Assembly (NCBI GenBank): GCA_022828595.1
Contig: JAKGHH010000003.1
Span: 57,897,759-57,961,758, forward strand
DNA: 64,000 nucleotides
Direction of reading: 5' to 3'
DNA from: Nelumbo lutea
Lineage: Eukaryota > Streptophyta > Magnoliopsida > Proteales > Nelumbonaceae
The notes beneath the pieces were generated by a model that worked only from the letters and a program-made list of their open reading frames with translations, was not told where the DNA came from and did not search any database. The position numbers were made by a program, and so were the translations under genes. Numbering within the stretch: position 1 is the stretch's first letter; every line of letters starts with the position of its first letter. Shown one piece after another: positions 23,547-34,689 of this stretch.

Positions 23547-23802
23547 TTCTTTACCTGTACAGCTTGATCAAACATCTCAGACTCTTGTGCTATTAACTCC
23601 CGAGCTCTGCCTATAGTTTTGAACATCTGTTGATGTTCTGGCTTGTTTTCTGCGACCTGAAAACGCAATAGCTAAGTTAGGCGCCTCTGCCTACAATTCT
23701 ACGAGGGATCACGGTTTGTTGGCAGTCAAAAGGCTCCAAGTTGAAGATATCCTTACTCTTCAACAGAAAACAAAGACAACTCATTCATTAACAAATCTGA
23801 CC

Positions 23803-23972
23803 AAGGTTCTAGATATCAATATGCCCGATATGCCAGTAGGGGTGTATCAGTATCTTTTTTTAATTTTTTTTCTTCAAATCTGGTTCAGGGGAGACGGTTT
23901 AAGGTTCCTTCATCCCCTGAACTGGTCAAAACCCTGATACACTCTCTGTATGGGCATATCGAAGTTCTCCTG
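23803..23972. mobile_element. Diverged relative of the CAAGG hAT MITE family
   Basis: It begins CCAAGGTTCTAGATATCAATA and contains GCCCGATATGCC and TGGGCATATCGAAGTTCT, inverted relative to each other. These are the words of the elements at 6204-6327 and 24516-24745. The right end is degraded and no target duplication was seen. Confidence 0.45.
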
Positions 23973-24376
23973 ATATGATGGTCCAAACTTACATATTTAT
24001 AAGTTATAACTATTAATACTAATTATACTGGACAAGAAAGTGGTTCTAAATAGGTATATAAACCTTATTAAGAATAGGTATGAGGGTGGAACAACCGATG
24101 TTGGAAACACCTATGGGAGAGACATCTGATTTTAAGATTATGATAGGTCTTCAGCAAGGATCAATACTTGGCATTTATTTATTTGCACTAATGATAAATG
24201 AATTGACTAAATATATTTAACAAGAGGTAGCATTTTACATGTTGGTTTCTAATGATATTGTTTTAATTGATATAACTAACGGATTAAATGCAAAGTTAAT
24301 ATGTAAATTTAAAAAAAAGTATGATTGAAACAAAATAATATGTAAATTTAAAAATAATAATTGGTATATAAATCAA

Positions 24377-24969
24377 GGGGTCCATTCTTTTTCTTTGGAT
24401 TTTGAGAGGGGAGAAAGTTGGTTAATGGGATTTTGGTTCCCATTAACTAATATGCCCATGTTATTTTTTGAGTTTTATGTAGGGTCCATTGAAAATTTAT
24501 TTTCCTTGGGTGTATTGGGGTTCAAAGTATCGACATGTATCGGTCGATATATATTGTTCCGAGACCCCTCCGATATGCCCCTACAATGGGTGTATCGGGG
24601 GTTTAACCGGCACAGGGGGTGGAGGAGCCCTAAACCGTCCCCTGAACTGGTTGCGAAAAAAAAATAAAAAAAGCATCAAAAGCTGTATCAATTCGCCCGA
24701 TATGCCCATACCGGCGTATCGAGCATATCGATATTTTGAACCTTACTCCTATCTCATAGGTGGGTAAGTAACTTTTCCACCTGGAGGGAAAGTTGTCAAC
24801 ACTTGAATGGGACACAATTGCCCTTTTTAATAATGGCTTTTTATAGACAAAATAGTCAACTTTTGTTTACTTGGGAAATAAAAAGCATGGATAAACACAC
24901 TTATTTGGGTAAGTTTTTGCTAGGAAACACTTACCTAGGAAAGTGACTTCTCGAAAAGCGAACAGGGCC
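24377..24969. mobile_element. PIF/Harbinger-like MITE carrying another MITE
   Basis: It aligns along its length with the cleaner copy at 58605-58945: GATTTTGAGAGGGGA, AATGGGATTTTGG, AACACTTGAATGGGACA and GCGAAC/GTGAAC near the right end. The left end is GGGGTCCATTC; the reverse complement of the right end is GGCCCTGTTCGC. Subtracting the nested element at 24516-24745 leaves about 360 bp, matching the other copy. TAA follows the right end but the left flank (CAA) has diverged. Confidence 0.7.
24516..24745. mobile_element. MITE nested inside a MITE (CAAGG hAT family)
   Basis: GGTTCAAAGTATCGACATG on the left matches the reverse complement of CATATCGATATTTTGAACC on the right. Comparison with the empty copy at 58605-58945 shows the extra DNA sits between GGGTGTA and CTCCTATCTC. 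The interior contains GATATGCCC repeats and a CCCTGAACTGGTT segment shared with 23803-23972. Confidence 0.65.
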
Positions 24970-25363
24970 TAAGAGAATTATATTGGAGACCAAGAGATAA
25001 TTCAATAATTAATAAAGAGGAGAGATTAAGGAGGATGCCATCCATAGAATTAAAATAGATGGGCAAAATAGGAAGGTGCATGTGGAAGCCTATGTGGTAG
25101 ACAAATATCACTTTGATTAAAAGGAATGTTTTATGAAACAATTGTAAGACCAGTAATGCTGTATGGAGCTGTGTTGGGTAGTTAATAAATAATATGTTCA
25201 AAATTGAGCGTGGTGAAAATACTTATGTTGAGATGGATGAGTGGAAAAACTAGAAAGGGTAGGGTTAGAAATGAGATCATTTGGAGAAACTTAAGAGTAG
25301 CTCCAATAGGTGACAACATGAGAGAAAGTAGACTAAGATGGTTTGATTACATGCACAGAAGAC

Positions 25364-25840
25364 TAGGGGTGTAATTGAGTTGAGTCGGGTTATGCTTTGG
25401 GTCGCTCAAGATCGAGTTAGACTAAAAAATGTCGAGTGCAAAATTCAATTAGAGATCAATTGGGTTTTGAGTTTCATACTCCAAATTGACTCGGCTTGAG
25501 CCAATTATAAATAAATTTATATTAAAAATTATAAATAAATTGATGTTATGAAATGTTATAAACAAAGGTATATTGTGAAGGTTGATTATAAATTTATTTA
25601 TTTATATTAAAATAAATTAATATAAAAAATTAATATTTATTTATATTATAATTAAAAATATATAAAAACAATATTTTATTAGAAGCTTGATTAGGCTCGC
25701 AAGCTACCTGAGCCAAGTATTATGAAGCTCGAACTCGGGTTGACTAACTACTCGACTTGATAATCTTAAAGTTGAGTTTGAGTATTTAGCGAACTAAGCT
25801 TGAGTAGCTTGCAAGTTGGCTCAACTCACTTACATCCCTA
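25364..25840. mobile_element. 477-bp hAT-like MITE inserted in the RTE LINE
   Basis: The ends TAGGGGTGTAATTGAGTTGA and TCAACTCACTTACATCCCTA are inverted repeats. The flanks CAGAAGAC (25356-25363) and TAAAAGAC (25841-25848) match at 6 of 8 bases. The LINE reading MHRR|RPF resumes directly across the insertion. The core at 25500-25680 is strongly AT-rich. Confidence 0.75.
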
Positions 25841-26107
25841 TAAAAGACCATTTACTGCACCCATTAGAAGAAATTTGTTGCTAGTTGAAGGGTTTAGAAG
25901 GGCTAGGGGTAGACTAAAATGAACTTGAGTTTAAATAGTTAGAAATAATTTAAGTCTCATAATTTAACAATGGATATGACATTAAATAGAGTGGAATGGT
26001 GAAATGAGATACATATAGCCAACCCATATAGTTGGGATAAGCCTTAGATGATGATTAGCTATAGGTGTATTGGTTTTCTAAAAATTAAAATGTACATACC
26101 AATTGTG

Positions 26108-26660
26108 CCATCGGGTGTGTTTCGGTAGTTTATACTTCACATAAGTTATTGAGGTATGTGCTTTTTTAGTATTTATATAATTTATTTATTCATTTAAGAC
26201 CTAGATTTAGTGTTTTTTTTTTTTATCTATTTTGTGATGTTTGCTTGACTGTTCCTAGTGTATCCTAATTTCTTGACCATATCCAAAGTGTATCTCATTA
26301 CATATTTTAAAACTGCCTTTCGTGCATCATATTTTTGTGAGAAAATCATCAAAAGACGGTTTTGAAATAAACCCTTGAACATCCCAAGATGGGTGTGTTT
26401 TGGTAGTTTATACTTCACATAAGTTATTATAGTATGTGTTTTATTTTGTGTTTATATAATTTATTTATTCATTTAAGACCTAGGTTCAGTATATTTTATC
26501 TATTTTATGATCTTTGCTTGGCTTTTCCTAGTGTATCCTAATTTTTCGACCATATCCAAAGTGTATCTCATTACGTCTTAAAATTTCTTTTCAAGCACCA
26601 TATTTTTGTTAGAAAATCATCAAAGACGATTTTGAAATAAACCCTTGAACATCCCAAGCA
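26108..26660. repeat. Tandem duplication of a unit of about 280 bp
   Basis: Two copies begin at about 26108 and 26390 with GGTGTGTTT(C/T)GGTAGTTTATACTTCACAT-type sequence split by few changes. Both contain CCTAGTGTATCCTAATTT and end with AAATAAACCCTTGAACATCC followed by CAAG. No protein frame is conserved between the copies. Confidence 0.7.
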
Positions 26661-27027
26661 AGACTTTCAACTATAGATGACCTAGATGGTTGAATTAATG
26701 CATAAACTGCATTGCATGAGTGTAATAAAATTCCCTAAAAAACCTTAAATGAATTGGAGAAAATCCAAATATCACTTTGGTGGAATGAGACAGAGACTGA
26801 AAGACAAATGAAATAGGTCTTTTCGAGAAACTTGTGTGCTCCAAAAAATGAAGGGGTCTTGGATTTAGGGTGTTGGAGGGAAGATTCAAATTACAAGAAT
26901 ATTAACTCCCTTTAGTTTTGTCTTTGTCTTTCTTTTGTTTTTGTTTTTTGTGATCTTGTAATCTCCCTTGAAAGCATGTGAAGATTTCTTGACCCATATT
27001 GTTTGGGAAAGGAGTTGGACTTGAATA
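26661..27027. other. Non-coding spacer, nothing recognised
   Basis: Sequence between the two tandem duplications. It contains TTTTGTCTTTGTC-type simple sequence at about 26918-26950 and no gene or bounded element. Confidence 0.4.
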
Positions 27028-28372
27028 TATTATTAGACTTTCACTCTCTATGAGTAGGGACCCATAGGAGGAAATGCACTATACTACATTCACATGCTTA
27101 TGGGGGGGGTGGGGTGGGGGATTGGGAGTGATTTTCACACATGCGACTTGGGTTGGGATGGGGCGTGGGCGTGTATATACACACCATGCATTATCTTTTC
27201 TCCTTTAACTGTTTGGATTCAAACCATTTTAACTATTTAAATTTGTTTTTTATTTTTTGTGATTCTTTGTTTTTGGCTCTGCATATCTCTTTGAACAGGT
27301 GCCTTGAACACTGTTATGGAGAGACATCTCTCTTAAAGGACACTTCTATCTCCATTCAAGTGATTGAGAGAACTCTATAAATAGGGTGGAGTAGAATAGA
27401 ACACACATTGCTCTTTTCTCTATCCGTTGTTTATGAAATATTTGAGCATCTTTCATTGGTGATTCGCGGAGGTCTAGTAAGCGAGTGCACAACTATTAGA
27501 AGCCTGTGGGCTATTTCATCTTGGAAACAGATTTGCAATTACCCGACTGTACATAGGAGGCAAATGTGGTTTTAAGGACTGTGACCAAGTGACACGAGTC
27601 AGCCCATTTTTAGAATGCATTTTTATTCGTTCTTCAACATTGCTACATTTTGAGTTCGGAAAGTATTGAATGATTATCTCCATTATCCCTTCTAATTACT
27701 ATATTACTAGACTTGCGCTCTCTATGGGTAGGGAACCGCAGGAGGAAATGCACTATACAACATTCACATGCTTATGAGGGGGGTTGGGGGTGCTTTTCAC
27801 ACATGCACATCGGGCTGGGCCGGGATGTGGGCATGGGCATGTACACACATGCCATGCTTTATCTTTTTCTCCTCTGACTATTTGCATTCAAACCATTTTA
27901 ACTATTTAAATTTGTTTTTTATTTTTCTTTTGTGACTTCATTTTTGGCTCTATGTATCTCTTTAAAGAGGTTTCTTGAACACTGTTATGGAGAGACATCT
28001 CTCTTAAAGGACATTTCTATGTCCTTTCAATTGATTGAGAGCACTCTATAAATAGGGTGGAATGGAATAGAACACACATCACTCTCTTCTTTATCCACCA
28101 TTTGTGAAATATCTGAGCATCTTCCATTGGTGATTCGTGGAGGTCTAGTAAGCGAGTGCATGACTACTATAAGTTTGTGGGTTCTTTCATCTTGGAAGCC
28201 GATTTGCAATTACCTAGTTGCACCATAGGGGGCAAATATGGTTTTAAGGGGAGTGACCAAGTGTCATGAGTCAACCCATTTTCAGACGACATTTTTCAAT
28301 TTCTCATTACCGGTTTTGCAACATTGCTTGGGCTCGGAAAGCGTTGAACGATCAGTTCAATTTCTAATTACT
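27028..28372 (+). repeat. Tandem duplication of a 671-bp LTR-like unit
   Basis: Copy A is about 27028-27698 and copy B about 27699-28372. Shared words run the whole length: GGAGGAAATGCACTATAC, GAGAGACATCTCTCTTAAAG, GCGAGTGCA and GAGGCAAATG(T)GG-type. Each copy has a clear plant TATA box, CTATAAATAGGGTGGA, at about 27374 and 28046, followed by a CT-rich start region. Purine-rich signals followed by CTATAAATAG are typical of copia LTRs. The unit is directly followed by a copia gag remnant, so the pair may be duplicated 5' LTRs, but no TG...CA ends or primer site could be fixed. Confidence 0.7.
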
Positions 28373-28436
28373 ATTTTTACAACAATATTAAAACAACATT
28401 TATGGAACCTATCTCTTCTATCCATGTAATGGGAAA

Positions 28437-31400
28437 TTGGATGCTGTTAACAATTCTTGATTTCTCCAAGATTGAACCCTCTACATGTGTTGGAGACAAC
28501 ACCTTTTTGCCTTAGAATAGTTAGGGGTAGCCTTTGTTTTGGTTGAACTAAACCCAATAAACATGGAGGAATCCAACTTACTGGGTCACGACTGATCACC
28601 TATGCAAGAACCACATTTTGAATTGATTATCCAATGAATTATATAATGTTTACTGCTCATACAACTTTGCCTATGAAATTTGGAATGTCCTGGACAAAAA
28701 ATATGATTTAGAATATGTTGGGAATGAGAAATATATTATTGCCAATTTCTTGCATTTTACCATGAAAGAAAACATATGTGGTTAAAAAGATGAGTTTTAG
28801 GAGCTTGTACGGGGACTAGCAAAGGAAGGTATAGTATTACCTAATGAATTTGTTGCCATTTCTTTCATATAGAGAAGTTTCCACATATATGAAATGATTT
28901 CAAAACAAGTATAAAACATAAAAGAAATGACACTACTTTGGATCAAGTGGTAGTCTGAACCAAAATAGAAGGATCAAGTTGAGAAAAATCAAATTTCCAA
29001 AACCTACTTGGTGGAGGAAATGACTACAAAATTCAAAAGAGCCTAAATGTGAAAAATTACAAGAAATTTAAGAAGAAACAAAAGAAAAGTAAGTGTTATG
29101 TATGTGGCAAATCCGAGCACTACAAGAATGAATACCATCACCTAAAGGAATTTAGAAAACCAAATGTCAGCTTGATTGGGGTAGATGTTATTGCAACAAT
29201 GGTAATCAAGGCAAACTTAGTTGAGAAACTGAAGGAGTATGTGTTGGACACTAGTGTTACTAAGAACATATGTGAGGACCATAGATCCTTTTGAATACAC
29301 AATTCAGACTAAAGGAGAGCAAGTATTCATCGAAAACTAATAGACTTCGAAGGTCATCAACAAGGGAAAGGTATTTCTGAAACTAGCTTAAAAAGATCCT
29401 AATGCTGAATGATGTGTTGCATGTGCTAGAAATAAGACGAAACTTGGTGTTGGGTGCACTCTTGAACAAAGTAGGACTAAAGCTCACATTTGGAGTAAAC
29501 AATGCTATGTTGAATAAAAAATAATGTATTCATTGAAAAAAGATATAATATTGGTGAATTGTTTGTACTGAATATTTTTGATATTATTATAAATAATAAT
29601 GCTTATTCTTTTGCTTTTATAGTTGAATCGTTTGATATTTGGCATGCTAGATTAGGACACTGTAGTGCTCTTTATATAAAACAACTATGTAAGTTGAGAG
29701 TTTTGAATGTTCCTATAGAATTTATAAGTGAAAAATGTTAAGTATGTGTAGAAGAAAAATTTACTAAAAACCATATAAAAGTGTAGAAAGAAAATCTGAA
29801 TTACTATAACCTATACATAATGATTTAGGGAGTATTAAATTTTATGAAACTAGAGGAGTAAAAAGATATTATATAACATTCATAGATGACTATTCTAGAT
29901 ATGAAAAAAGTCGTCTTACCTAAATCAAAAGATGGGGCTAAACAAGCTTTTATAAAATATAAAACTAAAGTAGAAAATTAGTTAGTAAAGAAAATAAAAA
30001 GACTTAGAATTGATAGAAAGATTGAATATGATTGACAAATAATTAGAAGATTCTTTGAAGATTTGGAATTATACATGAAACTATAACCCCTTGCCAACAT
30101 GAATCAAATAGAGTCATAGGAACACTTAGTAGAATTTTAAAAGAAATGATAAACTTTGGAATAATAGAAAACTCAACCTAAACTACTTGAAAGTTTGGGG
30201 TTGTTTAGCAACAGTTAGAATATCTGAATTTAAAAGAAGGAAACTAGGACCTAAAACATGTGACTATGTGTTTAGTGGACATGCACAAAATAGTGTAACC
30301 TATAAATTTCTTGTAATTAAAATAATAGAGTCTGTAATAGAACTAGGACCTAAAATATTGTAGAATACAATATAATAATTGAGTCTTGAGATGTAGTATT
30401 CTTTGAGCATATTTTTCCATTAAAAAATGGGAGCAATAAATAGAAAACCATGTCGAGTCTGTAATAGAAACCAAGAACAAGAATTAAATGCTCAAGAAAC
30501 TAATACTTCACATAGTCCATCAAATCTTGAATCCGATAATCAAGAGATATATTTAAAGAGAAGTAAAAGACAAATTTTGGTGATGGAATGTTCATTTTTT
30601 TGGTGGGCAAAGACCCACTAACATACCGCTGGTACAGTATTTTGGAAAGATGCAATAAAAAGTGAAATAGATTCTCTGATCACTAATCACACTTAGAAAC
30701 TTGTGGATCTTTAACTTATGACTAAGGCACTAGATTGTAAATAGATATTTAAGAAGAAATTAAAGCCAAATGGTATAATAGATAAATTTAAGGCAATATT
30801 AGTTGTTAAAGGTTATAAATAAAAGAAAGATATAATTTTCTTTGATACATATTCCCCTATTATAAGATTAATTACAATTAGAGTCTTGCTTACTATAACA
30901 CCTATATACAAACTTGTAATTCACTAAATGGATGTAAAAACAACTTTCTTAAATGTAGAGTTAGAAAAAGAAATTTACAATGTTAAGCAACTTGAAGGCT
31001 TTAAAGTACTAAGGCAAGAGAACAAAGTGTATGACTAATTTAGTCTTTATATGGCTTAAAACAAGTTCTCGAATAATGGCTTGAAAAGTTTTATAATGTA
31101 TTAGTGACAAGTGGATATGTTAGAAATGATTCTAGTTTACAAAAGTTTGTAGATGATAAATGAATCATCATTTGCTTGTATGTTGATGATATGTTAATAA
31201 TGGGGACAAATCTGGATATAGTAAGAGAAATAAAACAAATTTTAATGTCCAAATTTGATATTAAAGACATGGGTGAAGCTGATGTAATCTTATGGATTAA
31301 AATCCATAAACAACAAGGAAACATCATTCTCTCATAATTCCATTATGTAGAAAATATATTTAAAAAAATTGGACATTATGATTGTAAACTAGTCAAGACA

Positions 31401-31930
31401 TCACTTGATTATAATATTCATTTAAGAAAGAATGTAGAACTTGTTCCACAAAAGGAATATGCAAATATAACTGGATCTGTATCTTACCTAATGAAATGCA
31501 CAAGGCCTAATATAGCTATAATTGTTAGAAAACTAAGTCAACATACTCATAACCCCAGACTTGAATAGTAAGAAGTTTTGGTAAGACTGTTAAAATATTT
31601 AAACGGAACCATGAACTATGATTTGGATTATTTAGGTTTTTCTCCTATTTTAGAAGGCTTTATTAATACAAATTATATTTCATAATCAAAGGATAGTACA
31701 TCTACTAGTGAATATGTTTTTACCTTGGGAAGTGGAGTAGTGTCTTGAAAATCAGTAAAGTTATCCTATAATACAAGTTTGACAATGGAGCTGAGTTTAT
31801 TGCATTGAAATTGGTAGGGGCCAAGGTAATGTGGCTAATGAACTTACTTGAAAACATGTTCTTGAACTTATTGCATTGAAAATCAGTAAATATATTATTT
31901 TGGCCATGACCGGGTTCCATTTATATCTCT
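28437..31930 (+). pseudogene. Second, heavily decayed Ty1/copia gag-pol
   Basis: Gag pieces: LSNELYNVYCSYNFAYEIWN at about 28630 and KYIIANFLHFTMKE at about 28730. A knuckle-like CYVCGKSEHYKNE lies at about 29097, with its last cysteine lost. The protease-like VLDTSVTKNIC is at about 29240. GAG-pre-integrase SFDIWHARLGHCSALYIKQL is at about 29630. RT pieces are MDVKTTFLNVELEKEIYN at about 30930 and CLYVDDMLIMGTNLD at about 31177, then KFDIKDMGEADVILWIKI. RNase H pieces lie near 31680-31830. Stops occur in every block. It belongs to a different copia lineage from the element in the G3BP intron. No 3' LTR was recognised. Confidence 0.85.
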
Positions 31931-33850
31931 CCATTGTGATAATTAAGTAGTTATAACCAAAATCAATAAGGCTTTATTTGAAAACATGTTCTTGATAAGT
32001 AAGGTGAAACGTTCAAAACCAACTGATAATATATTTTAAGAGAATATTGCAAGTATGTTTTTGAAAATAACCATGTGACTAGAAATATCATGCTGAAATA
32101 GTGTGTTTTGAGAATAATTTTGGAAGAACTATTTTTTATTAAACTCTATAATCATGTGTCTTTTGGTGGGTTACTCATGAGAGGCTCGTGAAGAGAGAGA
32201 AAAAAAAAGAGTTATTCGATATCCTAAAGAAATGTTATGATAATACAAGAAAATAAAAGAACAAACTAATAATCGTTTATCTGAGGGCTGTCAGGAGAGT
32301 TAATCATTGACATAAATAAAGGATTACCTAAGATCATAATCCCTAACTAACGAAAGACTGAGAGGGTTTAAACAACACGAAAGCACCATATCAAATAGAA
32401 GTGAATTAATTGAATATGATAATAATAAAAGGCATTAATCAGTACCAAAGGGATCCCAAGTATTGTTTTATAACAAAAAAATGAATCATTAATTAAATAC
32501 TGATATACAATTTTTTTGGTCATAGAGAATCTGTTATTTTGACTTATTATTTAGGAAGTAGCTCCATTAGTTAACTCTCCAATTCATTAATAATGGAAAA
32601 TAAACAAAAGAAGATGGGAAGGACACCCAAAAAGAACAAAATTAAAACAAGCCTAAACACATAGCTAATTAGATACCACCAAAATGAACGAAATTATAAA
32701 ACCAGAAACCACCATACTACAACACCAAACCATTACACACCACCAGGACAAATCGGGGTCAAAAAGAAATATAGATAGGTATAAAGACGACATGTGGCGA
32801 GGCTGTTATGCCAGATGTTACCTTTGATTTTGCATTTGCTACGGTGGAAACTATACGTATCGAAGTGAGCTCACATCAACTGGGTTCAGACTTAAGACAA
32901 ACTATGTTGGATGAATCACGTTCAAGAAAGGAATTTGGGAACTACCGATATACCAATGGCGGAGAACAGCAGACCGCTAGTATGTCAATGGTTAAGCGAT
33001 TTGTTGAAGCAGTGCAGGGGAACCTGGGGTGAAGCCAAACCCAACCAGTAATTCTTTACTCATGAAGAGAATCCGTCCCACGGTCTGGGTAACAACTCCC
33101 ACTATGAAGAGTTTGGTGACGGTATTCTTAGACGCCCAATAGGCTTCATAACAACCGATCAGGGGAGACGATGGGCGGGACCCAGGTCATGGTAATGAGC
33201 AAAACAACAGAAAGAGATGGAGGATGGCAGTGAGGATAACGACCCAAAACTAAAGTGAATATGAGATTTGTATGACTGAGAAGAGGCAAGACGAACGTCG
33301 ACACAGCTACGGGCGGAGACAGTGACGGGATGGTAGGGAAACAACTAATAATAGTAGAAGGAAACGAAAAATCTAATGTCACTAGACGGTAAACAGGGGA
33401 GGTTTCTAGTTAGGCTGAGAGCATGCGGTAAGAGGGCAAGAAGGAAACAAGGGAGATCGACGGGAGAGATCCGCCGCCACTAAAAATTGTAGCGGTGATC
33501 GGAGATGACAAACCTGGAGATCGGCGATGTCGAACCTGGACCCACACACCTTGCAAGAGAATGGAAACCGCATGGCGATGGGTACGCATCCTTTGTGCTG
33601 TTAGATCCCATGATCTATGGACTTCGTCGGCATGTTCCATGGCGATGTGTCATTGTGCTCCTCATTTCTCGGGACAACATATGATATGCGGTAGGATGGA
33701 TTTCCACCTAGGTTTAAGGGCAGTTTTTGTACAAGGATGAAAATAGATGGAATTCGAATTAGATCAGATAATATCCAAATTTAAATCTGATTAGAAAATT
33801 TGATATCCGAATTAGATTTGGTTTCCAATCCAAAACTTCTACATTTTTTT
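31931..33850. other. Unassigned sequence after the second copia remnant
   Basis: AT-rich to about 32760, then more GC-balanced (32790-33720). An ATG-started frame at 32808-33032 (74 aa, VTFDFAFATVETIRIEVSSH) and the open frames on both strands at 33140-33740 have no recognised domain. At 33740-33845 the words GGATTCGAATTAGAT and AATCTGATTAG resemble the hAT-like remnants at 41502 and 52196. No gene is supported. Confidence 0.4.
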
Positions 33851-33857
33851 TTTTGTC

Positions 33858-34043
33858 GTGGGAGGGGAGGCTAAGTCAAGCACGACGTGCGCTACATGTC
33901 CCTCTGCATATGAGGTTTGTGGCACATACAGTAACCGTTATCCAGCCCTACCGAATGGTGGCAATCCACATCATTGGTCTGATCAAGGTTGCAGCGAGGT
34001 CCTTATCCACGTCGTTGTCCACGAGGCAATTCAACCGGGGTGA
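33858..34043 (+). other. Coding-like fragment, Cys-containing, unidentified
   Basis: The frame contains CATCPSAYEVCGTYSNRYPA followed by NPHHWSDQGCSEVLI and a stop. Composition is balanced and unlike the AT-rich surroundings, so it may be a captured or decayed exon. It lacks a clear ATG; no domain was recognised. Confidence 0.3.
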
Positions 34044-34689
34044 GATACAGCTCCATCAGTTGATATAGTGCTTTCTTGGATATGTTGCATCAACTTTATT
34101 TCGGATTTATTATTATTTAAACCACGTTTTATCCATTATGTCTCCAGTTTTTTTTTTATTATTATCTTAGTTCATAGTTGTTTCAATATTTATGGGGGGA
34201 TTTCATTAATTAAGATGTTGAAGTCTATTGTTGTCTTTCCAAATTCCACCATATCAATGCCTATCCAATTCATATTTTGATACATATCCTCCATTTACAA
34301 GCTTATGTGTTGATACCAGGAATCTAAATGCCCCGGCCCAGAGACCAAATGTTTCAGACCGGTTTCGAACATCATATCTGGATTGTTGATACTAGGAACA
34401 GCTTATGTGTTCTTATGTTAGCCTTGCCTCAGGCCTCATTTCTCCTCACTAACCCAAAATATGGAATGGCAAATGCACCCAAAACGCTCACCAATTAAAC
34501 TGCAAACTTGGGACACTACTATAGTTGTTATAAATAATCATTCTTCTCTACCTAACTAACAAGTACAAATACAATAGCAGCTGATGCATGCATGGCTTTG
34601 ATTTACATTCTAAACTCTAGTTGTCATCCCTCTGGAAATTCATGTCTTCTAAGGGTCGAGCACTTGCAGTCTTGCAGATTCCATGGCAG
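34044..34689. other. Spacer and 3' UTR side of the TPR-like gene
   Basis: T-rich sequence, then the region that would be the 3' UTR of the - strand TPR-like gene, directly below its stop codon at 34690-34692. GTTGATACCAGGAATCTAAA / GTTGATACTAGGAACAGC occurs twice (34310 and 34386), a small local repeat. Confidence 0.4.

Larger units (their letters stand above)
24030..26060 (+). pseudogene. RTE-type LINE reverse transcriptase remnant, split by three insertions
   Basis: The first block (to 24376) gives ETPMGETSDFKIMIGLQQGS, YLFALMINELTKYI and then SNDIVLID, corresponding to the G(L)HQGS...FADD(I)VLID core of plant RTE LINEs with the FADD site changed. The second block (24970-25363) gives FYETIVRPVMLYGAV, ILMLRWMSGKTRKGRVRNE and MRESRLRWFDYMHRR. 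The third block (25841-26060) gives RPFTAPIRR, then MDMTLNRVEW and IHIANPYSWDK, followed by GATGATGATT, the usual 3' end of this LINE family. Internal stops are frequent and the 5' part is missing. The inserted elements at 24377-24969 and 25364-25840 account for the gaps. Confidence 0.85.
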
